A DNA stretch of 64,000 bases from Methylophilus aquaticus (GTDB lineage: Bacteria; Pseudomonadota; Gammaproteobacteria; Burkholderiales; Methylophilaceae): contig NZ_JAVCAP010000013.1 of assembly GCF_030769565.1 (NCBI RefSeq), positions 27,893-91,892 of the forward strand. Direction: 5' to 3'. A program made the position numbers and the translations under genes. The notes under the pieces are model-generated. The model was given only the letters and a program-made list of their open reading frames with translations, did no database searches and had not been told where the DNA came from. This document shows, in pieces, positions 55,378-63,949 of the stretch. Within the stretch, counting starts at the first letter, position 1; each line of letters starts with the position of its first letter.

Positions 55378-56292
55378 ATGAAAACATTATTCACCCGCCT
55401 GCTCTTCTGCCTTGGCTTGTCTGCAGCCTCGTATTCGCTATGCGCGGCAACGCCTGCAGCCACCATGGTGGCACTGAAAAATCCGGCGCATTACTCAGGC
55501 ATTCAGATTGGCGATGTGTTGCAGAGAACCATCACGATTGCCGTGGAAAAGCCTTACCAGCTTGTGCGCACCCGCTTGCCAATCAAAGGCCTGAACCGGC
55601 AGGGCATTGAGCTCAGGGACATCGAAATTGAAAGCACGCAGGCCGCGGGTAAAACCGTTTACCAGATCGCCTTCAGTTATCAGGTGTTTGCCAATACGGG
55701 GAAACCCATCCAGTTGCAGTTACCCGCTGAGCGCATCCAGTTCTCAGGTGGCCCAACTGACACCACCATAACCATGCCATCCTGGCGCTTCTGGTTTGCT
55801 GCCCTGTTGCCAGACAAACTGCTCAAAGCGAAAGCCAGTGTGATCCCGCAATACAAACCCTCTCTGCTCGACCACACCCAGTTTGACCGTTGGCTGCTGG
55901 CCGGTCTGTTAAGCATGCTGACCGGTCTCGCTGGCTTGCTGTACGTGAATGCCGCCGGGGCCAACTGGTTACCGTGGATGAATGGCGCATTTGCGCGTGC
56001 CAGTCGCCAGATCAGCAAACTGCCAGCTACAGCTGACGGGCAAAAACAGGCCGCCCTGCTGTTACAGCAGGCGTTTAATACGAGCTGGGGGGTGAATGTG
56101 CTGACCAGCAATGTCAGCGAATTGCTGACACAACGCCCTCACTTTCAGCCGCTGGAAGCAGAAATCAAGGTCTTTTTCACGCAAGCAAGTGCTTTGTTAT
56201 ATGCAGGGCAATCTGGCCAACCTGGCACTTTTTTGTCGCAGATGAACACACTGTGTCGCCAATTGCGTGATTGCGAGCGGGGTGCCCGATGA
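55378..56292 (+). CDS. mxaA: MxaA, methanol dehydrogenase maturation protein
   Basis: A 304-residue exported protein with a signal peptide (FCLGLSAASYSLCAA), a periplasmic domain, and a transmembrane helix near residue 170-190 (WLLAGLLSMLTGLAGLLYV) followed by a cytoplasmic tail. MxaA, with MxaC, K and L, is required for calcium insertion into MxaFI in Methylobacterium. It lies 50 bp after mxaS and overlaps mxaC. The name rests mainly on position and topology, since these proteins diverge. Confidence 0.78.
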   Translation: MKTLFTRLLFCLGLSAASYSLCAATPAATMVALKNPAHYSGIQIGDVLQRTITIAVEKPYQLVRTRLPIKGLNRQGIELRDIEIESTQAAGKTVYQIAFSYQVFANTGKPIQLQLPAERIQFSGGPTDTTITMPSWRFWFAALLPDKLLKAKASVIPQYKPSLLDHTQFDRWLLAGLLSMLTGLAGLLYVNAAGANWLPWMNGAFARASRQISKLPATADGQKQAALLLQQAFNTSWGVNVLTSNVSELLTQRPHFQPLEAEIKVFFTQASALLYAGQSGQPGTFLSQMNTLCRQLRDCERGAR

Positions 56293-57254
56293 CTTTGCTG
56301 CACCCATGGTTTTTATTGCTGTGTCCGCTCGCAGCAGCATCTTTTTTATTGCATAGCCGCCACGGACAGGCCTGCGCATGGATAGAGATGGTGCCTGCTG
56401 ACGCTTTGTCGCAAACCGTGGGCAAGGTCATGAAAAGCCTGACTGCCCTGCTCTTGCTGTGCCTGATACTGGCACTTTCCGGCCCGCAAGGACAAAGCCA
56501 TCAAGCGCAAAAAGTCGGTAAAGGCGCGCAAAGTGTGTTTGTGATTGATCGCAGTGTCAGCATGGACCATCCTTTTGCCGGACAAGCCGTCAACGGTCGT
56601 GCCGCCGAAATCAAGTCTGCCGCCGCACGCAGGCTGATTACCGCCTTTATCGATGCCAGACCCGACGACATGATGGGGGTGGTGGGCTTTACCAACTCAG
56701 CACTGTATGGCATGAAAATCACTAGCAATCGTGATGCCATTCATGCCGCCATCAATGCCGCGACCGGCCCGGCACTCAATCAAACCAATATCGGCGCCGG
56801 CATTACCGAAGCGGTCACACTGTTTGACAAAATCCAAAGTACCGGCTCGCGCGCAGTTATTTTGCTGTCGGATGGTGCCGGCAAATTGAGTCCGCGCGTC
56901 AAATATAAAATCACCCAGCAACTGGTGGGCAAAAAGCTCAATTTATACTGGATCGTGCTGCGTGAACCGGATGATATCAGTATTTTTTCCAAGCGTGAGT
57001 ATGCAGATGACCACCTGCCTGAAGCCATTGCACTGGACCATTTTTTCAAGTCACTCAAAATCAAATACAAGGCCTTCGAGGCTGACAACGCAACGGCGCT
57101 GGAGTCGGCCCTGCGTGAAATCGATGCCAAGGAAAAGAACGTCATTCAATACGCCGTCATGCTCCCGGGCAGGGATTATGGACGCGACTTGATTGTGATC
57201 AGCTTGTGTTTGGGGTTGCTGATCTTACTCATCAAAAACATAAGGATTTACTGA
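56289..57254 (+). CDS. mxaC: MxaC, von Willebrand domain membrane protein
   Basis: A 321-residue protein with two N-terminal membrane segments, a periplasmic von Willebrand A domain and a C-terminal helix (LIVISLCLGLLILLI). The metal-binding MIDAS motif is intact: VFVIDRSVSM (DxSxS), and LLSDGAGK near residue 198. It is one of the factors needed to put calcium into methanol dehydrogenase. I use the ATG at 56289, overlapping the mxaA stop, instead of a TTG 18 bp upstream. Confidence 0.83.
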   Translation: MTLLHPWFLLLCPLAAASFLLHSRHGQACAWIEMVPADALSQTVGKVMKSLTALLLLCLILALSGPQGQSHQAQKVGKGAQSVFVIDRSVSMDHPFAGQAVNGRAAEIKSAAARRLITAFIDARPDDMMGVVGFTNSALYGMKITSNRDAIHAAINAATGPALNQTNIGAGITEAVTLFDKIQSTGSRAVILLSDGAGKLSPRVKYKITQQLVGKKLNLYWIVLREPDDISIFSKREYADDHLPEAIALDHFFKSLKIKYKAFEADNATALESALREIDAKEKNVIQYAVMLPGRDYGRDLIVISLCLGLLILLIKNIRIY

Positions 57255-57790
57255 TGACCATGCATGCAAAAAAATCCAATGGATTGTTCACAGGGTTATT
57301 GCTTGGCGGCCTGCTTGTGGCCGCTTATGCGGGCTATCGAAGCTACGCCATCCAAGACATCAATCAGGCCATTCGCAAGGGCCAACAGATCAGGGATAGC
57401 CGTTTCCCAACCATAAAAAAATTCATGGCGGCCTATGATCAGGGCAACAAGAATGATTACAAGCATGCTGTGCAAACCTATGGCCAGTTGCTTGAAATGT
57501 CACCCTCTGAATCAGAACAAGCGCGGATTCATTTTAATATCGGCAACAACCTGTTTATCTTCGGCCTGATCCGAAAAGTGAACGAAGATGGCAGCTTTCA
57601 GGACGAAGCGCGCTATGCTTTTACACAGGCAAAAATCGCCTATGAACAATCATTGCGCCTGGACCCGCATGATCAGGCCGCCAAATTCAATTTAAGCCTG
57701 CTGCATTCTGTGATGGCGCGCGGCATGCAGGCGGCAGCGAAAGAGCATTCCACCATGGAGCTCAGCAATTTGCCGATAGGACTACCATGA
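57254..57790 (+). CDS. mxaK: MxaK
   Basis: A 178-residue protein with one N-terminal transmembrane helix (GLFTGLLLGGLLVAAYAGY) and a periplasmic helical part that looks tetratricopeptide-like (ARIHFNIGNNLFIFG..., YEQSLRLDPHDQAAKFNLSLL). Its ATG shares a base with the mxaC stop and its end overlaps mxaL, so the order mxaC-K-L is preserved. Function is inferred from genetics of the family; the sequence itself shows no catalytic motif. Confidence 0.8.
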   Translation: MTMHAKKSNGLFTGLLLGGLLVAAYAGYRSYAIQDINQAIRKGQQIRDSRFPTIKKFMAAYDQGNKNDYKHAVQTYGQLLEMSPSESEQARIHFNIGNNLFIFGLIRKVNEDGSFQDEARYAFTQAKIAYEQSLRLDPHDQAAKFNLSLLHSVMARGMQAAAKEHSTMELSNLPIGLP

Positions 57791-58743
57791 ATCGCTTGAA
57801 CGAAACGCTGCAAAAGCATTATGAGCCGATACTCTATATCACTGCACTCTGTCTGCTTTCACTGGCTTTATTCAAGCCACATATCCGCCTGAAGCAGGAA
57901 GTTCACAACTACCTGCTGGTAGCGGATGTGTCCCAAAGCATGAACGCTGAGGATGAAACACGCAACCAGAAGGCGGTCAGCAGGCTGGCATACAGCCAGC
58001 ATTTGATGAAAAGTATTGTGCTGCAATCGCCGTGCGGCACCTATTTCAGCCTGGGCATTTTTGCTTCGGACAATGTTGCGCTGTTACTGAATCCGCTGGA
58101 AGTCTGCAAAAACCTGGATACCATTACTGATGCGATTGACCACCTTGAGTGGCGCATGGCTTGGAAAGGCAACAGCCGGCTGAGTTTTGCTGTACGGGCG
58201 GCGGCCAATGTATTTGACTCACTCAACGTGCCAGCCCAGATGCTGTTTTTTACCGATGGAGACGAAGCGCCCCGAGTCAACGTGACGATCAAGCAAGACT
58301 TGAGTGGCATACAGATGGGGCAACAGTTTATGTTTGTCGGTGTGGGTGGTTCGGAAAAGGTCGCTATTCCACGCTTTAACTCGTCAAATAAACGCGTGGG
58401 ATTTTGGCCTGTGAGCGAAAATAACAATGCGGGTGCTGTAGGTGTCACCTATTCTGACCCGAGTCAGGATGAACCAGACCCGCCCGTAGCGTATGCAGAG
58501 TACGACAGACAACGCTCGCAACTCGAAGAAGACTACTTAAAAACACTGGCCTCGGAATTCAATGGCAGTTATATCAAAGGACAGGATAATGCCACCTTTT
58601 ACCGCCACATTGCCGAGACCAAACCTGCAGCCAGTTTTGTCTCTGACTACAATATTCGCTGGTTGTACCTGCTGCTGGCGCTCATACTGCTGCTCGCAGT
58701 TTATTTTCCGCACTGGCTATGGCGGCAAGACAAGCAGGTTTAA
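57787..58743 (+). CDS. mxaL: MxaL, von Willebrand domain membrane protein
   Basis: A 318-residue membrane protein with helices at both ends and a von Willebrand A domain. MIDAS residues are intact in LVADVSQSMNAED (DxSxS) and FTDGDEAPR near residue 155. It is the last of the coupled mxaRSACKL set, and no mxaD follows: the next gene is on the opposite strand. It overlaps mxaK by 4 bp. MxaL acts with MxaA, C and K in calcium methanol dehydrogenase maturation. Confidence 0.83.
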   Translation: MNRLNETLQKHYEPILYITALCLLSLALFKPHIRLKQEVHNYLLVADVSQSMNAEDETRNQKAVSRLAYSQHLMKSIVLQSPCGTYFSLGIFASDNVALLLNPLEVCKNLDTITDAIDHLEWRMAWKGNSRLSFAVRAAANVFDSLNVPAQMLFFTDGDEAPRVNVTIKQDLSGIQMGQQFMFVGVGGSEKVAIPRFNSSNKRVGFWPVSENNNAGAVGVTYSDPSQDEPDPPVAYAEYDRQRSQLEEDYLKTLASEFNGSYIKGQDNATFYRHIAETKPAASFVSDYNIRWLYLLLALILLLAVYFPHWLWRQDKQV

Positions 58744-58753
58744 TGCTTAACAC

Positions 58754-59518
58754 CTAAAACACGCGAATCAGGCGCATACTGAAGACACTGGCTTCCTTTT
58801 TCGGTCCGTCCAGATTGGACAGCGCCCACCCAAGCTGGGCAGTATAAAACTGAGTGAGATCATAATGCACCTGCGGCGTTGCCCGGTAGCGCCACCTGCC
58901 GCCGGATTGCACTTCATGATTCAACTCCAGCCCCAGGGTTAAACGGGTGGAGACATCATAGAACACACTGTTATTCAGCAGGGGATCCGTGCGTGGTTTC
59001 GCGTTCAGGTGATGCATGCGCAGCCCCAGCAAACTGACCGATGACCACCGCGCATTCCATCTGAGCGCATGGATATATGTGACATCCGCTGAAATATATT
59101 TGCTGCCGTGGTCTTTATACAAAATGGACTGCCAGCCATTGATCATGCCGCGCTCCAGATCGGTTTCCAGCGTTTTTTGCAAGCCGAATTTATACTTGCT
59201 CAATGCCGCATTCTCAAACGGCAGTTCAATTTCCAATGCAAATCCGTCGTCAAAAGCATACTCCAACTCTGGCGCCCAACTTAGGTCTCCTGACCGAGCA
59301 TCTGCGTCAGCCAGCGCATTCATCTCCATCTCACCACGTCGTGCGCCCAGCGGCCGCATCAGGTCAAAAATCATCGGTTCCGGGATGCGCATATAGTGAT
59401 CGCTATGTGCAGCATTTGGCTCGATAAATGGCATTTCAGCCAGTGATTCCTGAGCATTTGCCAACAAAGGCAGACAATAACACACCATTGTTATTAAAAA
59501 TTTCTTCACAAGCCACAT
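58754..59518 (-). CDS. Exported beta-rich protein, probable small outer-membrane barrel
   Basis: A 254-residue protein with a signal peptide (LITMVCYCLPLLANA) and alternating amphipathic strands such as YKFGLQKTLETDL, ARWSSVSLLGLRMHH, RYRATPQVHYDL. It ends in RLIRVF, a terminal Phe that is a Bam signal. I do not recognise a family. It is convergent with mxaL, 10 bp apart, with no terminator between, and has its own promoter side near 59.55 kb. Confidence 0.7.
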   Translation of the reverse strand: MWLVKKFLITMVCYCLPLLANAQESLAEMPFIEPNAAHSDHYMRIPEPMIFDLMRPLGARRGEMEMNALADADARSGDLSWAPELEYAFDDGFALEIELPFENAALSKYKFGLQKTLETDLERGMINGWQSILYKDHGSKYISADVTYIHALRWNARWSSVSLLGLRMHHLNAKPRTDPLLNNSVFYDVSTRLTLGLELNHEVQSGGRWRYRATPQVHYDLTQFYTAQLGWALSNLDGPKKEASVFSMRLIRVF

Positions 59519-59715
59519 ATTATATTTATATCAATACAGATGATTATACTACCACAGTTTTCAGTCGATTTTTTCATACAAACTAGCGCGAAACCAAAGG
59601 TGACATAGTCCGATGAACTAGTCCTGGAAAATAGCCAACAATCACTTGTAACGTTGATCTTACAAAGCTTACGTGAAACTTACACATCATTAAAAATCAT
59701 GTATTTAGCCCCATA

Positions 59716-59737
59716 CTGTCACAGAATTGTCATATAC
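59716..59737 (+). promoter_or_regulatory. Pho-box-like direct repeat upstream of the porin
   Basis: CTGTCAC (59716-59722) and TTGTCAT (59727-59733) are two half sites 11 bp apart, matching the PhoB consensus CTGTCAT in 6 of 7 positions each. A second looser array of CTTAC units (59659, 59668, 59679) lies 40 bp upstream. Phosphate control of the porin is therefore plausible. Confidence 0.6.
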
Positions 59738-59798
59738 AGCATTCAAAATTCGTCTCGGTTAAAAATGAATGTTCAGATCATAGATAAGGGATTTAAAT

Positions 59799-61301
59799 AT
59801 GGCTCCAGGCTTTAAAATCAAATGTGCAGTCATGTGTTTCATGTTAAGTAATGCAGCACATGCCGCCCAACCTACTACTGCGGCTGAAGGCCCTCAGAAA
59901 AGTGCTGGTGACAACCAGAGCCGCCCCAACCCAACGGTAAGCAATAACGCGCTCAACAACTTCATCAATGCTGATGCGCCATTCAGCTATGACTTTAGCC
60001 TGGGCGACCACCCTTCAAATATCCAGTTTTACGGCATTATTGATATTGCGCGCACCAGCATTAACCATTCTTTGCCAGAAAACTACGAGTTACCAAACAA
60101 CTTTTACCCTTACAGTGGCGCAAAAAGAACCGCAAGAACCACCTCAAGAACAGAATGGGTAAATGGCGGCTTGCAAGCCTCCCGCTTGGGCATTAAAGGC
60201 GAAGTAGGCAAACTGCAATTGTGGCAGCGTGACTTTAAACTCATGTATCAATTTGAAGCTGGCTTCAACCCGCTGGATATGAAGCTGCATGATGCGGCAC
60301 AGACCTTGGCCGATAACTCCGGCACCAACGCCAACTCCAGTGTCAGTGCCGACTCCTCCTTGAATGGTGAGTTTTTTGCCCGCCAAGCCTGGGTAGGTAT
60401 AGACGGTGGCAGCCTTGGGCGCGTGTCATACGGTACACAATACAACCCCTTCTTTGAGATCACTAACCCATACGATCCTAACAGTAAAGCAGATACATTC
60501 TCCCCGCTGGGTGAGAGCGGTACAATTGGCGGCGGCGGCGGTATCTCTGAAAACTCGCGTATGAAGAACAGCCTGAAATATGGCAACACCTACAATGTAG
60601 AGGGTGTGGGCAAAATCAACTATGCAGGGATGTACCAGTTTGGCAATACCGCTGGCACCTCAGAAGGCTATGGTTACACTGGCCAGCTGGGATTTGAAAA
60701 CAGCCTGTTTGGCGTTCAGTTTGCCTTTAACCGTTTTGACAATGCAGTCAAGGCAGGGTCAGCAGCGGCAGGAAATCCTGCAGCCAACGACACAATTTCC
60801 GCGGCACTGTATAACACTGAAGCGACCTTGCTTGCCTTGAAATGGACACCGAACAAGGAAATCAAATTCACCGGGGGCTGGGAATGGTATCGCCTGAAGC
60901 CTTCATCAGACCGGACGATCAAATACAACACACTGTTTGACCAGACTGTATTTGGTGGTGTTGCCACCTCTGCGCTGCAGCCAGGCTTTAAACAAGATAA
61001 CAATGTGTACTATATCGGTGCCAGCTATGACTTCTCACAGCGTATTCCGGCACTGGCAGGCCTCACGGCATCTGTAGGTTACTATGACACACGGTTTGAT
61101 GCGATTGATGGGCCAACCATTTCTACCAACTCTGAAGGCAAGATCGACACTTGGACCATGATTGCGGATTATCGCTTTAATAAACGCCTGGACACCTATG
61201 TGGCTTATACCAACAACCACTTCTCTGGTGACAAATATCCACGTGCAAGCACCTACCATGATGTCAACAGTGTAGGTGCAGGCATGCGCTTTAAATTTTA
61301 G
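59799..61301 (+). CDS. Outer-membrane porin
   Basis: A 500-residue porin with a signal peptide ending AAHAAQ and a barrel typical of betaproteobacterial general or anion porins: YGIIDIARTSINHS at the first strand, SRLGIKGEV, AWVGIDGGSLGRVSYGTQYNPFFEI (the constriction-loop approach), and a final FKF. An N-terminal 50-residue unstructured tract precedes the barrel, which is unusual. AAGGG precedes the ATG. The Pho-box-like repeat upstream suggests a phosphate-induced role. Confidence 0.87.
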   Translation: MAPGFKIKCAVMCFMLSNAAHAAQPTTAAEGPQKSAGDNQSRPNPTVSNNALNNFINADAPFSYDFSLGDHPSNIQFYGIIDIARTSINHSLPENYELPNNFYPYSGAKRTARTTSRTEWVNGGLQASRLGIKGEVGKLQLWQRDFKLMYQFEAGFNPLDMKLHDAAQTLADNSGTNANSSVSADSSLNGEFFARQAWVGIDGGSLGRVSYGTQYNPFFEITNPYDPNSKADTFSPLGESGTIGGGGGISENSRMKNSLKYGNTYNVEGVGKINYAGMYQFGNTAGTSEGYGYTGQLGFENSLFGVQFAFNRFDNAVKAGSAAAGNPAANDTISAALYNTEATLLALKWTPNKEIKFTGGWEWYRLKPSSDRTIKYNTLFDQTVFGGVATSALQPGFKQDNNVYYIGASYDFSQRIPALAGLTASVGYYDTRFDAIDGPTISTNSEGKIDTWTMIADYRFNKRLDTYVAYTNNHFSGDKYPRASTYHDVNSVGAGMRFKF

Positions 61302-61311
61302 ATAACACCTG

Positions 61312-61342
61312 AAAAAGACCCAAACTGCTGCTTGGGTCTTTT
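61312..61342 (+). terminator. Rho-independent terminator of the porin
   Basis: AAAAGACCCAA and TTGGGTCTTTT form an 11-bp stem around ACTGCTGC, flanked by A and T tracts. It lies 10 bp after the porin stop. Confidence 0.88.
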
Positions 61343-61424
61343 AAAGCGCATACTCAATGGCGAAGCACGCGTATATTATTTACGCTGTACTAAACGCATA
61401 TCCGTTTTTTTGAGGGGTACATTT

Positions 61425-61446
61425 ATAGTAACTTTTAAGTTACTAT
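61425..61446. promoter_or_regulatory. Palindrome upstream of the REC-EAL gene
   Basis: ATAGTAACTT and AAGTTACTAT are exact complements around TT. This is a strong candidate binding site for a dimeric regulator in the 322-bp gap between the porin and the REC-EAL gene. A second small repeat, ACTAGCTGC, occurs twice 15 bp apart at 61498 and 61513. Confidence 0.5.
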
Positions 61447-61623
61447 GCAGTTTATCAACATTTTGCAACAAGCCGAAATGTGCTTAGCCGATATCTCACT
61501 AGCTGCTTTGTAACTAGCTGCAATTAGCTTCTTAGCCAGCGAAAATAATCATTAATTAACCGCAAGCAGATAGCCTGATTCATCTGGTATAGATTTAATT
61601 GAGGGAGCTCACTTAATTCACCC

Positions 61624-62826
61624 ATGGGTAGAACAGGAGTTGCTAAGAGCAAGAAGACTATTTTAATCCTTGATCAAGATGATGACATTGCAAAAATCAT
61701 CAGCCTGGAGGCCGAGAGCCTTGGATTTGAAGTTCGGGTATTCAAAGATCCCATATGTTTTATTGAACATATTCCGACATGCGCCCCGTCTCACTTGGCG
61801 ATTGATTTAATCATGCCATCCCTGGATGGTCTTGCATTACTGAAAAACCTGATCCAGATCGATTGTAAATCCTCGATCATTCTGACCAGTGGTATCGGAA
61901 CAGCCACACTTCATGACGCGCAGCTCACAGCAATTAAACACAAGTTAAATGTCAGAGGCATATTAGACCGGCCATTTAACCATTTAATTTTAAAAAACAT
62001 GTTGTCAGATCTCACTTCTGTTGACCTGTTTGCAGATTTAACTACCGCATTACGCGGGCAAAAATTCGTCGTGGATCACGACACGCTGCAAGAAGCCCTG
62101 CACAAAAATGAATTCATTCTGTACTACCAGCCTCAAGTAAATTTACTGAGTGGGGAAATTATCGGGCTTGAAGGCCTGATGCGATGGCACCATCCCCAAT
62201 CGGGCATCAAACTACCTGAAGTTTTTATTCCGATCGCAGAGGAAACCGGCCTCATTGACCAGTTAACGGAAATTGCAATCGCTCAAGGATTTAACTTTAT
62301 TAAAAAGCTTAACTCTATGCTGTCTCTTTCTTTGAATATTTCAGCAAGAAGCATCAAAGACAACCATCTTGTGCAAGTGCTCAACAAGTACTGTCAACAA
62401 TTTGATATCGCCCCCCAAAGAGTTGTGTTGGAGCTTACAGAAACTACCACCATGAAAGACCCGGAAAAAGCACAGGATATTCTTAACCATCTTAGAACCA
62501 AAGGGTTCAGACTGAGTATTGATGACTTTGGTACAGGTTACTCATCTATGGCTCAACTCGCCCAGCTGCCTTTTTCAGAGCTTAAAATCGATAAATCCTT
62601 TGTCACCACCATGGAACACTCCCCTAAATCCATCAAAGTTATCGCTTCCACTATCAACCTTGCAGAGAGCTTGGGCATGGCAACCATTGCAGAAGGTATT
62701 GAAAACAGTATTGCTGCTATTGGCTTACGTGAACTGGGTTGTCACTTTGGACAAGGATATTATTTTGCACGCCCCATGGATCAACAAGCAACAGTGCAGT
62801 GGCTTAAAAGCTGGGGCGCGCCCTGA
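61624..62826 (+). CDS. Response regulator with EAL phosphodiesterase output
   Basis: A 400-residue REC-EAL protein like VieA or PvrR. The receiver has the acidic pocket (LDQDDD) and phosphoacceptor Asp in LAIDLIMPSLDG near residue 60, but the usual lysine of the K-P-F motif is Arg (LDRPF), which should alter phospho-signalling. The EAL signature reads LEGLMRW with the key Glu kept; DDFGTGYSS, LKIDKSF and IAEGIEN are intact, so it likely cleaves c-di-GMP. No cognate kinase is beside it. Confidence 0.9.
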   Translation: MGRTGVAKSKKTILILDQDDDIAKIISLEAESLGFEVRVFKDPICFIEHIPTCAPSHLAIDLIMPSLDGLALLKNLIQIDCKSSIILTSGIGTATLHDAQLTAIKHKLNVRGILDRPFNHLILKNMLSDLTSVDLFADLTTALRGQKFVVDHDTLQEALHKNEFILYYQPQVNLLSGEIIGLEGLMRWHHPQSGIKLPEVFIPIAEETGLIDQLTEIAIAQGFNFIKKLNSMLSLSLNISARSIKDNHLVQVLNKYCQQFDIAPQRVVLELTETTTMKDPEKAQDILNHLRTKGFRLSIDDFGTGYSSMAQLAQLPFSELKIDKSFVTTMEHSPKSIKVIASTINLAESLGMATIAEGIENSIAAIGLRELGCHFGQGYYFARPMDQQATVQWLKSWGAP

Positions 62827-62888
62827 CGCATACTCTCGTAGCGCATCCTGCTAAAAAGCTTTAAAAATCAATGCAGAATTACCCACAC

Positions 62889-62933
62889 TGTTGCTATAAA
62901 CAGTCGGCGAAAAGCAGGCTGTTTATAGCAACA
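62889..62933. terminator. Hairpin between convergent REC-EAL and SnoaL-like genes
   Basis: Two exact 15-bp arms, TGTTGCTATAAACAG and its complement, enclose a 15-nt loop. There is no long T-run, so it may be a weak or rho-assisted terminator for both genes. Confidence 0.6.
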
Positions 62934-62938
62934 CAAAC

Positions 62939-63424
62939 TTATTGAATGACGCCCAATTGTTGAAATAGACCATAAGCATCCATCACATCCCAGTGCTCGG
63001 CCAGTTTGCCGCTTTCAATACGAAAAATATCCACGGCATGAATGCTGTAATGCTTGCCAGTGGCTGGAATTCCCAGCCAATCACCGTGCTGTGTGCCAGA
63101 ATAAACACCATAAACCCACACGTCATCCCCTTCTGCCACGACTTTTTCCAACTGATAATGCCAGTCAGGGACTGCCTTAAACCACTCAGCAAAAAACTGC
63201 TGAAAACCAGACGCCCCTTGTGGCACTAAGGGATTGTGCTGTATGTAGTCGGTGTGCACATATTGATCTATGTGGGTCAGTTCTTTTTTCACAAATACTT
63301 CATTCGCAAAATTTGCCAGTAATTGTTTGTTTTGTTGCGATATATCTTGGGCCATGGCGGACTCTCCGTAAATAAATGACAGGTAAAAAACAAATGCGCT
63401 TAACACCTCGCTAAACAACTTCAT
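62939..63424 (-). CDS. Exported SnoaL-like (ester cyclase family) protein
   Basis: A 161-residue NTF2-fold protein with a signal peptide (AFVFYLSFIYGESAMAQ). HNPLVPQGASGFQQFF, the KVVAEGDDVWVYGVYSGTQHGDWLGIP segment and HAVDIFRIESGKLAEHWDVMD are typical of SnoaL-like polyketide or ester cyclases. The actual substrate is unknown. It is divergent from an hxlR-type regulator gene, which probably controls it. Confidence 0.85.
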   Translation of the reverse strand: MKLFSEVLSAFVFYLSFIYGESAMAQDISQQNKQLLANFANEVFVKKELTHIDQYVHTDYIQHNPLVPQGASGFQQFFAEWFKAVPDWHYQLEKVVAEGDDVWVYGVYSGTQHGDWLGIPATGKHYSIHAVDIFRIESGKLAEHWDVMDAYGLFQQLGVIQ

Positions 63425-63492
63425 AAAACACTCCTCAAAAACAGTTCAAGATACGAACCGGAAAATGGAGTTGCGGATATTACTTTCATTGG

Positions 63493-63534
63493 TTACTATT
63501 AGTAAGTAGGCACCTAAAAGTAATATATATACTT
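63493..63534. promoter_or_regulatory. Two palindromes in the SnoaL-HxlR divergent region
   Basis: TTACTATTAGTAA (63493-63505) and AAGTA-N7-TACTT (63518-63534) are palindromes in the 120-bp shared promoter. HxlR and YodB-type regulators bind sites of the TACTNNNNAGTA kind, so these are likely operators for the adjacent HxlR protein. Confidence 0.65.
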
Positions 63535-63544
63535 GGGATAAACC

Positions 63545-63931
63545 ATGAATGACCTCAACGACAATGCATTGAAAATTTCCAAGAGCTGGGATGCCTATCA
63601 TGCACAATGCCCGACACGCCTGATGCTGAACAGAATTGCGGATAAATGGACAGTGTTAGTACTTGGTTTGCTGGAAATGGAAACAAAACGGTTTAGTGCA
63701 TTGCAACGAGAAATTGGCGGCATTTCGCAAAAAATGCTGACGCAAACACTGCGTGGGCTTGAGAGAGATGGATTGATACAACGGACGGTTTACCCTTCAG
63801 TACCACCCAAGGTTGAATACACGATTACGCCATTAGGCAGCACGCTGGTCGGACTGTTAACTGCCATCCGGTTATGGTCAGAAGAGAGGTGGCCCCGTTT
63901 AGTTGGACAGAATGTTTGCTTTTTTAAGTGA
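63545..63931 (+). CDS. HxlR family transcriptional regulator
   Basis: A 128-residue winged-helix regulator. CPTRLMLNRIADKWTVLVLGLLE is the conserved N-terminal part with its cysteine (C22), which in YodB-type members senses quinones or diamide. QREIGGISQKMLTQTLRGLERDGLIQRTVYPSVPPKVEYTIT is the helix-turn-helix and wing. It is divergent from the SnoaL-like gene, the usual arrangement for regulator and target. Confidence 0.93.
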   Translation: MNDLNDNALKISKSWDAYHAQCPTRLMLNRIADKWTVLVLGLLEMETKRFSALQREIGGISQKMLTQTLRGLERDGLIQRTVYPSVPPKVEYTITPLGSTLVGLLTAIRLWSEERWPRLVGQNVCFFK

Positions 63932-63949
63932 AATATCTTGCGATTCTGT

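Noticed and set aside
61498..61521. Two ACTAGCTGC repeats 15 bp apart, considered as a short CRISPR-like or iteron array
   Set aside because: Only two units, unequal surroundings and no third copy; at most a weak regulator site.
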